A program made the translations under genes and the position numbers. 64,000 bases of DNA from Oligosphaera ethanolica (GTDB lineage: Bacteria; Verrucomicrobiota; Lentisphaeria; Oligosphaerales; Oligosphaeraceae), in assembly GCF_030814695.1 (NCBI RefSeq), contig NZ_JAUSVL010000001.1, forward strand, positions 1-64,000. The letters are read 5' to 3'. Shown here in pieces: positions 9,655-18,600 of the stretch; positions within the stretch are counted from its first letter, which is position 1, and every line of letters begins with the position of its first letter. Under the pieces are notes generated by a model. The model was not told where the DNA came from, did not search any database, and saw nothing but the letters and a program-made list of their open reading frames with translations.

Positions 9655-9737
9655 GCTACGGTCGGCGTGGCTGGCGAGGACGGGGAAATAAGCCGTCTCG
9701 CCGGAGTGGGCGAGACGCCCACTCCACAGTCGCGAGA
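9655..9737 (-). repeat. Inverted copy of the GGAGTGGGCGTCTCGCCCAC repeat
   Basis: It matches 6048-6131 in reverse orientation, including the palindrome gtgggcgagacgcccac and the ccgtcctcg/cgaggacgg segment. Confidence 0.7.
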
Positions 9738-10040
9738 CAGGCGATGCGAGGGTGCGGGCGGGGCCGTGGTCTTCCAAGCCGCCAATCTCAAAAATAATCT
9801 GCGTCAATCTGCGGAATCTGCGGCATGCTGCCAGCAGATAGAACCAGCGGTGGCAAGAAATTCAAGCAGTAGTTCCCAACTCAAGCCGCGCCCCGGCGAG
9901 GAACTTGTCCTGCTGAGCTCATCTGGCATGGACCAACTGATAGCTCTGCTTCCACGACCGGTAGAGGGGCCTGCTGCTGGTAGCGAAAGCGATCGCCGCG
10001 TGTTTTTGCTGGTGGCTACACGACGTCGGTAGCAAACAGA
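9738..10040. other. Spacer with nothing recognised
   Basis: About 300 bp with no gene, clear repeat or RNA that I recognise. A short aatctgcg-type triplication at about 9797-9828 is the only internal pattern. Confidence 0.5.
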
Positions 10041-10044
10041 TGCC

Positions 10045-10071
10045 TTTCGGCCAGCGTCGCGCTGGCCGAAA
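10045..10071 (-). terminator. Hairpin downstream of the GH130 gene
   Basis: A perfect 12-bp stem (tttcggccagcg / cgctggccgaaa) with a 3-nt loop lies 24 bp after the GH130 stop. A strong U-run is lacking, so termination is probable rather than certain. Confidence 0.55.
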
Positions 10072-10094
10072 CACAGTTACTTCGGCATAGGCAT

Positions 10095-11099
10095 TCAGCG
10101 TGGCGAGTCGCAAAGCGCGAGCAAATCGTCCACATGGATACTCGCCAGGCATTCGACCGTATCGGCGGCGCCGTAGTAGATTTTTATCTCGCCGCTGTCT
10201 TCGAGAATCATGCCGCCGGGAAAGATCACGTTGTTGCGGAAACCGCCGTCGGTCTCGTAAGGCGCCTCGGGCGCTATCAGTGGCTTCTTGCTCATGGCGA
10301 TGACCTTTGTGGGGTCATCCAGGTCCAGCAGCATCACGCCGGCGCAATAGCGCTTCTGCCAGCTGTTTTCCCAGCCATTCTTGCCGCGGCTGCTGTCGAT
10401 ATCCACCGTGTGAATGAGGGTCAGCCAGCCCTTGGCAGTCTTGATCGGCGGTGCCGCCGGCCCGATCTTGTCATTGGCGTAGGGGACGTCTTCGACGCCC
10501 AGCACCAGCTGGTTGTGTCCCCAGTAAACCAAATCCGGCGAGTCAGCCGACCAGATGTCAAAACGGCTGCCGCCGCCACGGCTGTACACCGGGAACGGCC
10601 GCTCCAGACGGACGTAACGACCCTGGCAGCGCTCCGGGAAAAGCACCATATTGCGGTTGTCGGGCGCCGTGGTGCAGAGGATATCGAAGTGGTCGAAGTC
10701 CTCGGTGACCGCGATGCCACCGCAGATGCCGTGGCGCGTGTCAATGGCGAAGCAGACGTAGCACTTGCCGTCGATCACGGTCAAACGCGGATCGTAACCA
10801 CGGCTGATCTCCTGGTTGTGCAGATCAAAACACGGCTTGGGCTGGACCTGCCAGTGCACACCATCGTCGCTGTAGGCCAGACCCATGTTGGTCGCCGCCG
10901 GATGCACCGAATTCGGCCGCTGGCCGTAGTCGTTGCGAAACACCATCACATAGCGGCCCTGATACTTGGCCACGCCGGCATTGAAGATCAGCGACGCATC
11001 GTATGGCACGTCCTTGGCAGACAAAATCGGGTTCTGCGGACAACGGACGATCTTGTCGTTGCTGCGCAAGTCACCCACGGGAGTGTAGGTCATGGCCAT
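10095..11099 (-). CDS. GH130 family glycoside phosphorylase
   Basis: A 334-residue five-bladed beta-propeller enzyme of the GH130 type, which phosphorolyses beta-mannosides to alpha-mannose 1-phosphate. The proposed general acid Asp is D103 in SRGYDPRLT. Other family segments are FNAGVAKYQGRYVMVFRNDYG (about 39-59), GLAYSDDGVHW, GGFRNNVIFPGGMI and IYYGAADTVECLA. There is no signal peptide, so it acts in the cytosol. The substrate (mannosyl-glucose, mannobiose or an N-glycan fragment) cannot be fixed. GGAG lies 8 bp before the ATG. It diverges from a nitrilase-family gene, and a terminator-like hairpin sits in its leader. Confidence 0.88.
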   Translation of the reverse strand: MAMTYTPVGDLRSNDKIVRCPQNPILSAKDVPYDASLIFNAGVAKYQGRYVMVFRNDYGQRPNSVHPAATNMGLAYSDDGVHWQVQPKPCFDLHNQEISRGYDPRLTVIDGKCYVCFAIDTRHGICGGIAVTEDFDHFDILCTTAPDNRNMVLFPERCQGRYVRLERPFPVYSRGGGSRFDIWSADSPDLVYWGHNQLVLGVEDVPYANDKIGPAAPPIKTAKGWLTLIHTVDIDSSRGKNGWENSWQKRYCAGVMLLDLDDPTKVIAMSKKPLIAPEAPYETDGGFRNNVIFPGGMILEDSGEIKIYYGAADTVECLASIHVDDLLALCDSPR

Positions 11100-11125
11100 A
11101 ATTCATTCTCCTGAATATGAAGCTC

Positions 11126-11152
11126 AAAAAAAACGCGCGGAACCGCCGCGCG
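11126..11152 (-). terminator. Intrinsic terminator in the leader of the GH130 gene
   Basis: On the minus strand a 7-bp G+C stem (CGCGCGG / CCGCGCG) is followed directly by eight U. It lies only 27 bp upstream of the GH130 start and within the 208-bp divergent spacer. Any transcript started further upstream must pass it, so it may act as an attenuator. Confidence 0.6.
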
Positions 11153-11307
11153 CGCTGTTGCCTGGAAAATATCGCCCGTCCAGATGATTCTACAAGATTC
11201 GCCATGCAAATACAGGTAAATGCATGCCTGGCTGTTGCAGCCGCCAGCGCGCCGAGTTACCTTGTACAACAACGTGCCCTCTAACCACCACGCGGAGAAA
11301 ATCTACC

Positions 11308-12246
11308 ATGGCCAGACGCTGCATGATTGCGACCCTGGGACCGGCCGCACAACATCTCGATGCGACCCTCAGTTACCAGCAGGGCGTCGAACGCATGATC
11401 GCCTTCTGGAAACGCCAGATCGACCCCGTGCTGCCCACGCAGCCCGACCTCATCGTCATCCCCGAGGCCAGCGACCGCTACAGCAACCTCACCGCCGACA
11501 AACGCCGGGAGTACTACCGCGTCCGCAAAGAACAGGTCAGGGATTTCTGGTGCGAAACCGCGCGGGAAAACCACTGCTACATCGCCTACTCGGCCGCCCG
11601 TGAACTCCCCGACGGCAGCTGGCGCAACTCCACCCAGATCATCGACCGCCAAGGCCAGATCGCCGGCATCTACAACAAAAATCACCTCGTGGTCGAAGAA
11701 TACACCGGCTTCGGCATCCTCAATGGCAAAGACGCGCCAGTCATCACCACCGACTTCGGCAGCGTCGGCTGCGCCATCTGCTTCGACCTCAATTTCGAGC
11801 CAATCCGTAAGCAGTACATGGCCTCGCGGCCAGACCTGATCCTCTTTTCCTCCATGTATCACGGCGGCCTGATGCAGGCCACTTGGGCCTACAGCTGCCA
11901 GGCGCATTTTGTCGGCGCAATCTGCAATAACGAATGCGCCATCATCAACCCCATCGGGCAGAAGATCGCCGCCAGCACGAATTACTTCCCCTTCACCAGC
12001 GCGCTGGTCAACCTCGATTGCCGCGTCGTCCATCTCGATTACAACTGGGAGAAACTCCGCGCGCTCAAACGCAAGTACCGCCGCGACGTCATCATCAACG
12101 ACCCCGGGCAGCTCGGCTGCGTCCTGGTCAGCTCCGAACACGACGCGCTCAGCGTCATGGACATGATCCGCGAATTCGCTATCGAGACCTGGGACGACTA
12201 CTACGCCCGAGCCCTCACACACCAGAATGAACACCGTGAGCCCTGA
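11308..12246 (+). CDS. Carbon-nitrogen hydrolase (nitrilase superfamily)
   Basis: A cytosolic amidase-type hydrolase of 312 residues. The catalytic triad is visible: E53 (VIPEASDR), K124 (YNKNHLV) and C158 (GCAICFDLNFEP). The ATG at 11308 has GGAG 12 bp upstream; an in-frame start at 11224 would lie in the divergent promoter region. The family hydrolyses or condenses amides, N-carbamoyl compounds and nitriles; the substrate here is unknown. A GH130 gene diverges from it and recD2 follows 25 bp downstream. A second, different nitrilase lies at 46411. Confidence 0.87.
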   Translation: MARRCMIATLGPAAQHLDATLSYQQGVERMIAFWKRQIDPVLPTQPDLIVIPEASDRYSNLTADKRREYYRVRKEQVRDFWCETARENHCYIAYSAARELPDGSWRNSTQIIDRQGQIAGIYNKNHLVVEEYTGFGILNGKDAPVITTDFGSVGCAICFDLNFEPIRKQYMASRPDLILFSSMYHGGLMQATWAYSCQAHFVGAICNNECAIINPIGQKIAASTNYFPFTSALVNLDCRVVHLDYNWEKLRALKRKYRRDVIINDPGQLGCVLVSSEHDALSVMDMIREFAIETWDDYYARALTHQNEHREP

Positions 12247-12271
12247 TCAGCACAAGGAATAACACCATATC

Positions 12272-14503
12272 GTGGACAGTGTCTTTGAACCATCCGACGA
12301 CAATCTGCCGGCCATTAACCAGAACGCCGAAGACGCCTTCCTGCCACTGGATTACACCGTCCGCGGCGAGATCATGCGCGTGGTCTACACCAATCCCGAC
12401 AGCCACTACAGCGTCGTCCGCCTGCGCGATGATGACGACAAGGAGCTGACCCTCGTCGGGCTGCTCCCCGGCGTCCTCGAGGGCCAGCGCATCGAAGCCA
12501 CCGGCCGCTGGGAACTGCACAAGGAACACGGCCGGCAATTCCACGTGAACAGCTTCGCCGCCATCCTCCCCAGCTCCGAAGAGGGCATCCGCCGCTACCT
12601 GGCCTCCGGCGTCCTCCCCGGCATCGGCGAAAAATACGCCGAGCGCATTGTCGAACACTTCGGCGCCGACACCCTCGACGTCCTCGACAAGGCCTCCGAA
12701 CGCCTCAAGGAAGTCCCCGGCATCGGCAAAAAACGCATCGCGGAGATTCGCCAGGCTTGGCGCGACAGCAATGCCCTGCGTTCGACGTTGGTATTCCTGC
12801 AGGGCCTGGGACTGAGCCCCTCGCTCTGCGGGCGCATTGTCTCGCTCTACGGCGACAAAATCGCCGCCGAGGTCGTGCAGCGCAATCCCTACCGCCTGGC
12901 CTATGAGCTCGACGGCGTGGGCTTCCTCACCGCCGACCGCATCGCCATGCGCCTGGGCATCGCCGCCAACAGCCCCTTGCGACTCTGTGCCGGGGTGGTT
13001 TTCGCCCTGGACGAACTCAGCCAGCAGGGGCATACCTGTTGCAGCAAAGACACGCTCCTCACTGCCGCCCAGCGACTGCTCGACGCCGATGCCGCCGACC
13101 TCGAACAGGGCCTCGCGACTGCCGTGCAGGAAAACAAAATCGTCATGGACATCGTCAGCGGCCCCCAGCCCACGCCGATGTTCTTCCCCCGCCGGCTCTA
13201 CGCCGCCGAAATCGATCTCGCCCGCGCCATCCGCGTGCTGCTCAGCAACCCCGCCCGCGGCCTGCGCTTGCCCCAAGAACGGCTTGGTCAGGGCTTCGTA
13301 CGCCTCAACCAGGCCCAGCGCCAAGCCGTCGAGTACGCCTTCAACTACGGCTTCAGCATCATCACCGGCGGCCCCGGCGTTGGCAAAACCACCGTCGTCA
13401 GCCAAATCGTCGCCGGCGCGGCCATTCTGCGCAAGCGAATCTTGCTCGCGGCGCCCACGGGCCGCGCATCCAAGCGCCTCAGCGAGGCCACTGACTGCGA
13501 GGCCAGCACCATTCATCGCCTGCTCAAATGGGACCCGCAGGAACGCGCGTTCGTCCACGGGCCGGACAAGCCCCTCAGCGGCGACATTCTGGTCGTCGAC
13601 GAGGCGTCCATGCTCGATACTTTATTAGCCAGCAATCTCTTTCAAGCGGTCGCTCCCGGCACGCACGTCATTCTCGTGGGCGACAAGGACCAGCTGCCAT
13701 CGGTCGGTCCCGGCGCGGTGCTGCACGATCTGATTCATTGCGGAAAAATGCCGGTCACCTACCTGACGGAAATCTACCGGCAACAAGAAGGCAGCCGCAT
13801 CATCACCAACGCCCACGCGGTCAACCAGGGCCACCTGCCCGATCTGCGCAGCGTGCCCCAGAATACCCGCAGCGACTTCTACTGGGTCGAACAGGACGAT
13901 CCAGTGCAGGTCGCCGCAATGATCAGCCGCCTGGTGGTCGAACGCATCCCCCAGGTCTTCGGCTACGATCCCTGCAACGACGTGCAGATTCTCACGCCCA
14001 TGCGCAAAGGTGAATGTGGCACCATCGCCCTCAACACCAATCTGCAGCAGGCGCTCAACCCGCCTGACGTCAACAAGTCGTCCTTCCAGTACGGCAGCAA
14101 GCTCTTCCGCGCCGGCGACAAGGTCATGCAGACCTCAAACAACTACGACAAGGGCGTCTTCAACGGCGAAATGGGCCAGATCATCCTCGTGGACAACGAG
14201 GCCAAGCGCTTCACCGTGCAATTCGATATCGGCGTCGTCGAATACCAGCAGCAGGAAGCCGACCAGCTCCTCCTGGCCTACGCCGTCACCGTCCATAAAT
14301 CACAGGGCAGCGAATTCCCGGTGGTGATCATGCCGCTCCTCAGCCAGCATTACGTTATGCTCCAACGCAATCTGCTCTACACTGGCATGACCCGCGCCAA
14401 AAAACTGCTCATCCTCGTCGGCTCACGCAGAGCCCTGGCCACCGCCGTCAACAACAACACGCCCATGCAACGACAGACCATGCTCGCCAACCGCCTGGGA
14501 TGA
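12272..14503 (+). CDS. recD2: RecD2-type ATP-dependent DNA helicase (5'-3')
   Basis: A 743-residue superfamily 1B helicase with a GTG start and AAGGA about 17 bp upstream. An N-terminal OB-like segment (25-100) is followed by helix-hairpin-helix motifs (LPGIGEKYAERIVEHFG, VPGIGKKRIAEIRQAW). Walker A is GGPGVGKTT (about 366-374), Walker B region VVDEASMLD, and the C-terminal UvrD-like motif AVTVHKSQGSEFPVVIMPL, then TGMTRAKKLL. RecD2 works without RecBC in repair and replication-fork processing. It may be co-transcribed with the amidase upstream. Confidence 0.93.
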   Translation: MDSVFEPSDDNLPAINQNAEDAFLPLDYTVRGEIMRVVYTNPDSHYSVVRLRDDDDKELTLVGLLPGVLEGQRIEATGRWELHKEHGRQFHVNSFAAILPSSEEGIRRYLASGVLPGIGEKYAERIVEHFGADTLDVLDKASERLKEVPGIGKKRIAEIRQAWRDSNALRSTLVFLQGLGLSPSLCGRIVSLYGDKIAAEVVQRNPYRLAYELDGVGFLTADRIAMRLGIAANSPLRLCAGVVFALDELSQQGHTCCSKDTLLTAAQRLLDADAADLEQGLATAVQENKIVMDIVSGPQPTPMFFPRRLYAAEIDLARAIRVLLSNPARGLRLPQERLGQGFVRLNQAQRQAVEYAFNYGFSIITGGPGVGKTTVVSQIVAGAAILRKRILLAAPTGRASKRLSEATDCEASTIHRLLKWDPQERAFVHGPDKPLSGDILVVDEASMLDTLLASNLFQAVAPGTHVILVGDKDQLPSVGPGAVLHDLIHCGKMPVTYLTEIYRQQEGSRIITNAHAVNQGHLPDLRSVPQNTRSDFYWVEQDDPVQVAAMISRLVVERIPQVFGYDPCNDVQILTPMRKGECGTIALNTNLQQALNPPDVNKSSFQYGSKLFRAGDKVMQTSNNYDKGVFNGEMGQIILVDNEAKRFTVQFDIGVVEYQQQEADQLLLAYAVTVHKSQGSEFPVVIMPLLSQHYVMLQRNLLYTGMTRAKKLLILVGSRRALATAVNNNTPMQRQTMLANRLG

Positions 14504-14560
14504 AGAGGAGCAAACGCCATTGTTGCGGTACCCGCAGAGCACCACAACCACGGGTATGCC

Positions 14561-14641
14561 AGCAAGTTCGGCCTGGAGCGGACAAATCACGTCGCCCGAG
14601 CGGCCAAGTTCGGCCCGGAGGGCGCCTGGAGTTTGGAAAAA
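14561..14641. repeat. CGGCCCGGAGGGC-type repeat, left of the IS1634-like element
   Basis: It contains aagttcggcctggagcggac and gcccgagcggccaagttcgg, as in 4910-5141 and 16534-16720. It ends in the GAAAAA target duplication of the IS (14636-14641). Joined to the sequence right of the IS, it forms one continuous repeat block. Confidence 0.75.
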
Positions 14642-16507
14642 CGGAAGTTTGAGGGCCTCGCCGTGATTTCCTGCGTGGGTCGGGGAAATTTCAGCGAAAT
14701 TTCGCTCTACCCACGTAGGAAACTTTTGCTGATGGCGGATGCGCTCAATCCGGCCAGCTTGAGTAGCTGCCGGCATTGAGCCTCCGGCTGGCTCAACTGC
14801 TCATGGACTTCGTCTCCCAACTTGATTTTCCCTATTTGCAGCTCGCCCAGCTTGCTCCAGGCCGTTTGCAATGAAACACGCAGGTCTCCTTGCGGCTCCG
14901 TGAATTCCGCCAGTTTGTGGCGGGCCTTCCAGATGATCATGTATGCCAGCATGCAGACAAAAATGTGCGCCTTGACCCGCTCCGGATTCCACAGACGAAT
15001 GGGGCGCATGAAGATATCCGTCGTCTTCATGGTTCGAAAGGTCTGTTCCACTTGCTGAAGTCCACGGTATTCATCCCGTGTCTGCTCGGCGCTTATGTCC
15101 AGGATATCGGTGGTAAACACATAGAAGCCGTCCATGGCGCGGTAGGACTCAATGAGTTCGTCCTTGCGGCGATAGCTGAAACGTCCTTCGCCATAGTCGA
15201 CATCGAAGAAGCGCGCGCATTTCCATTTGTCGAACTTGGAGAACAACCTTTTGGCGATGAGTTTTTCCTGACGCAGACGCCCTTTTTGCACACTGGCTTC
15301 AATACCTTTGAGGACGGCCTCCGTTTTTTCGAGCATTCTATCGCGGTCGGCGCAGTTGCGTTCCTCCAACTCGGGGTTGTAGGATAGCACATAGTTGATT
15401 CCGTCATGCGACACTTGCACCAGCCTGGTGCGGTCAAACAAAGACAGCTGCAACGGGTGATCGTCATCCTCGACAAAGCGGGTGAACTCGTCGCGACTCA
15501 AGGCCGTGATGTACTTGATTTTCTCATATTCCCTGGCAGTCAGGTCGTTGCGTCTCGCCCGCGTCAGCATGCCCCGATCTCCAATGAAGACCATTTCCTC
15601 GATCCCGAACTTTTTCCTCATCGAGTCAATTCTGTCCATGACGGTGCTTTGGTCGCTGGTGTTTCCTTCGAAGACCTCCACACTTACGGGACAGCCAGCC
15701 TGGTCGGTGAGCATGCCGATGACGATTTGCTTCTTGCCTTGCTTGTGATCACGATTGTAGCCGAAAGCCTCCAGCGGGCACGCATTGCCCTCAAAATAAC
15801 TGCTGGTGATGTCGTACAGGAACATGCGCGATTGGTTCGGATGATTCCGTTTGAACAGATAGTGTTCGATGGTATCCTGGCAGGGAAACAAATGATCCAG
15901 AGCATAATACATCTGCTCCAGCTTGATATCCTCGTCGTCCAAACCGCATACCCGGGACAGACCGCTGCCTGGCAGGTTTTCAAACAGCGACTTCCGGGAA
16001 TGCGGAAAGGCCTCCACGACTCGATCAAGGATCAAGGCGAGAACCACTTTTCGATCCCGTTCGGGCAGGCAAGCCAGCGCGTCAAGGATGCCTAGTTCAT
16101 CAGCAAAGTGATGCGCCACGGCCTCCGCGCCAAGCGGAATGGCCGACAAAAACTCGACCTTGAGATTGGTGTCACTGGATTCGCCATTTGACGAAAGAGA
16201 GTTGCTGATGGCCTTGACCGCTTCGGGAGGAAGCCCAGCCAAACTGGCCACACGCTTGAAGGTAGGCGTGCCCTTCGCTGTCCGGTAGCTGTACCCGATC
16301 CAAGAATAATGGTAGATTTTCCCGTGCTGCGTCTTCTTGAATTGCTGAACCCGGTATTTCATAGTCTGCCCCATTTTAACTAGCCTACAATACTTAAGTA
16401 CAGATAGAAAATAATATAACACAAATTTTTGTCAAGTATCTAGACTACATTTCGAGCAAAAAAAAGAAAATTAGGCACGATTGTGTTGAAAACCCCTCAA
16501 ACTTCCG
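14642..16507 (-). mobile_element. IS1634-family insertion sequence, 1866 bp
   Basis: The ends are 14-bp perfect inverted repeats, CGGAAGTTTGAGGG at 14642-14655 and its complement at 16494-16507. GAAAAA occurs directly outside both (14636-14641 and 16508-16513), a 6-bp target duplication. The rejoined target reads gagtttggaaaaactc, a small palindrome inside a dispersed repeat. One transposase gene fills the element. At its 3' end a nested inverted repeat (14667-14680 with 14709-14722) could stop transcription or be a structural end feature. Confidence 0.85.
14707..16362 (-). CDS. IS1634-family DDE transposase
   Basis: 551 residues from the ATG at 16362, preceded by GGGG 7 bp upstream; an in-frame ATG at 16374 is an alternative. 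Likely catalytic acidic residues are in FLYDITSSYFEG, VFIGDRGMLT and GLQQVEQTFRTMKT, the last matching the usual C-terminal E segment of IS4-related enzymes. The sequence MRPIRLWNPERVKAHIFVCM is typical of the family. The frame is intact, so the copy may be active. Confidence 0.88.
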   Translation of the reverse strand: MKYRVQQFKKTQHGKIYHYSWIGYSYRTAKGTPTFKRVASLAGLPPEAVKAISNSLSSNGESSDTNLKVEFLSAIPLGAEAVAHHFADELGILDALACLPERDRKVVLALILDRVVEAFPHSRKSLFENLPGSGLSRVCGLDDEDIKLEQMYYALDHLFPCQDTIEHYLFKRNHPNQSRMFLYDITSSYFEGNACPLEAFGYNRDHKQGKKQIVIGMLTDQAGCPVSVEVFEGNTSDQSTVMDRIDSMRKKFGIEEMVFIGDRGMLTRARRNDLTAREYEKIKYITALSRDEFTRFVEDDDHPLQLSLFDRTRLVQVSHDGINYVLSYNPELEERNCADRDRMLEKTEAVLKGIEASVQKGRLRQEKLIAKRLFSKFDKWKCARFFDVDYGEGRFSYRRKDELIESYRAMDGFYVFTTDILDISAEQTRDEYRGLQQVEQTFRTMKTTDIFMRPIRLWNPERVKAHIFVCMLAYMIIWKARHKLAEFTEPQGDLRVSLQTAWSKLGELQIGKIKLGDEVHEQLSQPEAQCRQLLKLAGLSASAISKSFLRG

Positions 16508-16514
16508 GAAAAAC

Positions 16515-16864
16515 TCGAAATTGCGCCTGGAGGGCGCCACATTGGCGTTGACAATGGTTTTCGGCTTGGAGCAGACGAATCATGTCGCCCGAGCGGCCAA
16601 GTTCGGCCCGGAGGGCGCCACATTGGCGTTGACAATGGTTTTCGGCCCAGAGCGGACGAATCATGTCGCCCGAGCGGCCAAGTTCGGCCCGGAGGGCCGC
16701 ACCATGCATAACCCCGGGTGAGGCGCCCGCAGGGCGCCGCAACCCGGGGTGTGACAGCAAGTTGAAATTGCGCCCGGAGGGCGCCACATTGGCAAGGCTT
16801 GTATCTTCCCACGACGCCGTAACGAGGCACATCGGGCGCCCGTTCCCAACAACGAACCGATTAC
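16515..16864. repeat. Dispersed repeat block with an 81-bp tandem duplication
   Basis: Two copies (from 16532 and 16613) of a unit carrying gcgccacattggcgttgaca and cgcccgagcggccaagttcg. They are followed by accatgcataaccc and a final ggcgccacattggc module that ends gaaccgattac at 16864, 16 bp from the next gene's stop. The same final module ends at 5141 and 25051. Confidence 0.75.
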
Positions 16865-16880
16865 GCGCCGCACCTGTCCC

Positions 16881-17681
16881 TCACGCGACCTGGTGGTTCA
16901 CCAGGGTGCACAGCTGCTCGGCCATGCGCAGTTCTTCGCCGGCCAGCCGCCGCAGCTCGTCGCGCAACTGGTGCTGGCTGACCAACTGTGCCATGGCCAC
17001 GTAGAATTCCGCTGCGGCCTCCTGCTTGCGGATGATTGCCTCAATGGGCTCGTGAATCTCCTCGGTGCACTGGCAGAGCTTGTCGACCATGCCGGAGATT
17101 GTGCCCGCGCGTTGGCTGCTGGGCTCTTCTTGGCGGGCCTGATCACGCATGGCGACAATAGACTGGCCATGACCGCGATGCGCCGCAGCCATCGTCACCA
17201 GCGCCTGCCGACAATCGCAGTCGGGCATGCGCGCGATCTGCTTGTCGATATCCGCCACCAAACGCCGCTCAAAGGCCGCTAGCTGCCGAATCAGCAGGCC
17301 CTCACGGAACGACGGCCGCCGCGCCGCGCCGCTCGTTTGGCTCACGGCCGCCGCCGCACTGGCCGGCGTCGGTTCCGCCGTAGCCGCAGGCTTCGCACTG
17401 CTTTTCCACACCATCCCGACCAGCAGCGCCACGCCCATGAGAATGAACAGCAGCGCCGAACCCAGATGCAGGTACTTCTCGGGCAAGTAGCGCGACAAAA
17501 AGTTTCCGCAGAGCACCGCCAGTGCTGTGGTCGTCACCAACGCCATGCTGGCACCGATGAAGACTGCCCAGGTGCCGCCACCACGCGAAGTCGTCAGGGT
17601 CAGCGCCGTCAGCTGGGTTTTGTCACCAAGCTCGGCAAGAAAGACAATCGAAAAGCTCAACAGCAGTGTTTTCCAGTCCAT
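16881..17681 (-). CDS. GDT1/UPF0016-type membrane protein fused to a helical, ferritin-like domain
   Basis: 266 residues from the ATG at 17681. The first 92 residues are one GDT1-type repeat with three hydrophobic helices and the cation-binding motif ELGDKT (17-22). The family moves Mn2+ or Ca2+ across membranes and often needs two repeats. After an Ala/Pro linker (95-122), the last 140 residues are helical. The segment EAAAEFYVAMAQLVSQHQLR plus RRLAGEELRMAEQL resembles a rubrerythrin helix pair, but the expected ExxH histidine is Met. The domain match is my inference. It is the last gene of a seven-gene minus-strand run. Confidence 0.75.
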   Translation of the reverse strand: MDWKTLLLSFSIVFLAELGDKTQLTALTLTTSRGGGTWAVFIGASMALVTTTALAVLCGNFLSRYLPEKYLHLGSALLFILMGVALLVGMVWKSSAKPAATAEPTPASAAAAVSQTSGAARRPSFREGLLIRQLAAFERRLVADIDKQIARMPDCDCRQALVTMAAAHRGHGQSIVAMRDQARQEEPSSQRAGTISGMVDKLCQCTEEIHEPIEAIIRKQEAAAEFYVAMAQLVSQHQLRDELRRLAGEELRMAEQLCTLVNHQVA

Positions 17682-17773
17682 GGTTACTCCGATATGCCGC
17701 GCACGGCTCACGTTCGTTCTGCGACGGCCCCCCTGCCGCCTTGGCCGGCCATTCGTGCCGGATTGCGGGCGTG

Positions 17774-18586
17774 TCAGTGCGCCCGGAGGATCTCCAGCCA
17801 TTCTTTCATGGTTGGCGGACGCTTGTCCAGCCGTTTTTCCATGCCGGCCATGATGGCGTCCGCCAGCTGGCCGGCAATATTCGGATTCAACTCATAAATT
17901 GGCCGTGCCTCCACCGACTCGCTAGACTGGTTACGCCAGGTGTCCTTCTCGCTCTTACCGGCAAAAGGCATGCGGCCCGTGGCCAGCTGGTAAGCCATGA
18001 TGCTGAAGGCAAAAACGTCCGACGCCGGCGTCGATATCTTCTGCACAAACTGCTCCGGAGCCATGTAGGCCGGTGTGCCGACCTGCCGACGCGGCCCCTG
18101 ATCGTTGGCGCGACGAACCAGATCGAAGTCGGTTATCTTCACCACCGGCCGAGCCGTCGGCGACAGCCGCAGCAGGAAGTTCTCCGGCTTGACGTCCAGA
18201 TGCATGAAGCCGCTGGCATGTATCCACGCCAGGCCCTCGGCGGCTTCGCTGAGGACGTACACCAAGTCGCGGTACAGCTGCTCGTTGCGACTGGTGATGT
18301 AGTTCTTGATGCTGTGGCCTTCAAACCACTCGATGATCTCATACGGCTGCAGCCCATGGTAGCCCCACTCCATCGACCCGATGATATTCGGGTGCGGCGT
18401 CAGCACTTCGCGGATCTTCAGACCGTAGCGAAAACGCAGATGTGAATTGAGCGAGAGGACTTTCGTCGGCTGCAGGGAGCGTATCAGCACCCGACGGCCG
18501 TCACTGAGCACCGCCGAGTACAGATCAGCCACGCCCCCGGACATGAAATGCCCCAGCATATGATATGACAGTTTTTTCCCAGCCAT
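17774..18586 (-). CDS. Serine/threonine protein kinase-like protein with altered active-site motifs
   Basis: 270 residues, essentially one kinase domain with no membrane helix. The Gly loop region is LGHFMSGGVADLYSAV (11-26). The VAIK-type Lys is replaced by R36 (RVLIRSL). The catalytic loop is HLDVKPEN (129-136) with Asp and Asn kept, DFG reads DFD (153-155), and the APE motif is intact (YMAPEQ). It may be weakly active, use another Lys, or be a pseudokinase. It starts 14 bp after the aconitase stop, so it is probably co-expressed with it. Confidence 0.85.
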   Translation of the reverse strand: MAGKKLSYHMLGHFMSGGVADLYSAVLSDGRRVLIRSLQPTKVLSLNSHLRFRYGLKIREVLTPHPNIIGSMEWGYHGLQPYEIIEWFEGHSIKNYITSRNEQLYRDLVYVLSEAAEGLAWIHASGFMHLDVKPENFLLRLSPTARPVVKITDFDLVRRANDQGPRRQVGTPAYMAPEQFVQKISTPASDVFAFSIMAYQLATGRMPFAGKSEKDTWRNQSSESVEARPIYELNPNIAGQLADAIMAGMEKRLDKRPPTMKEWLEILRAH

Positions 18587-18600
18587 TCCCTACCACGCAA

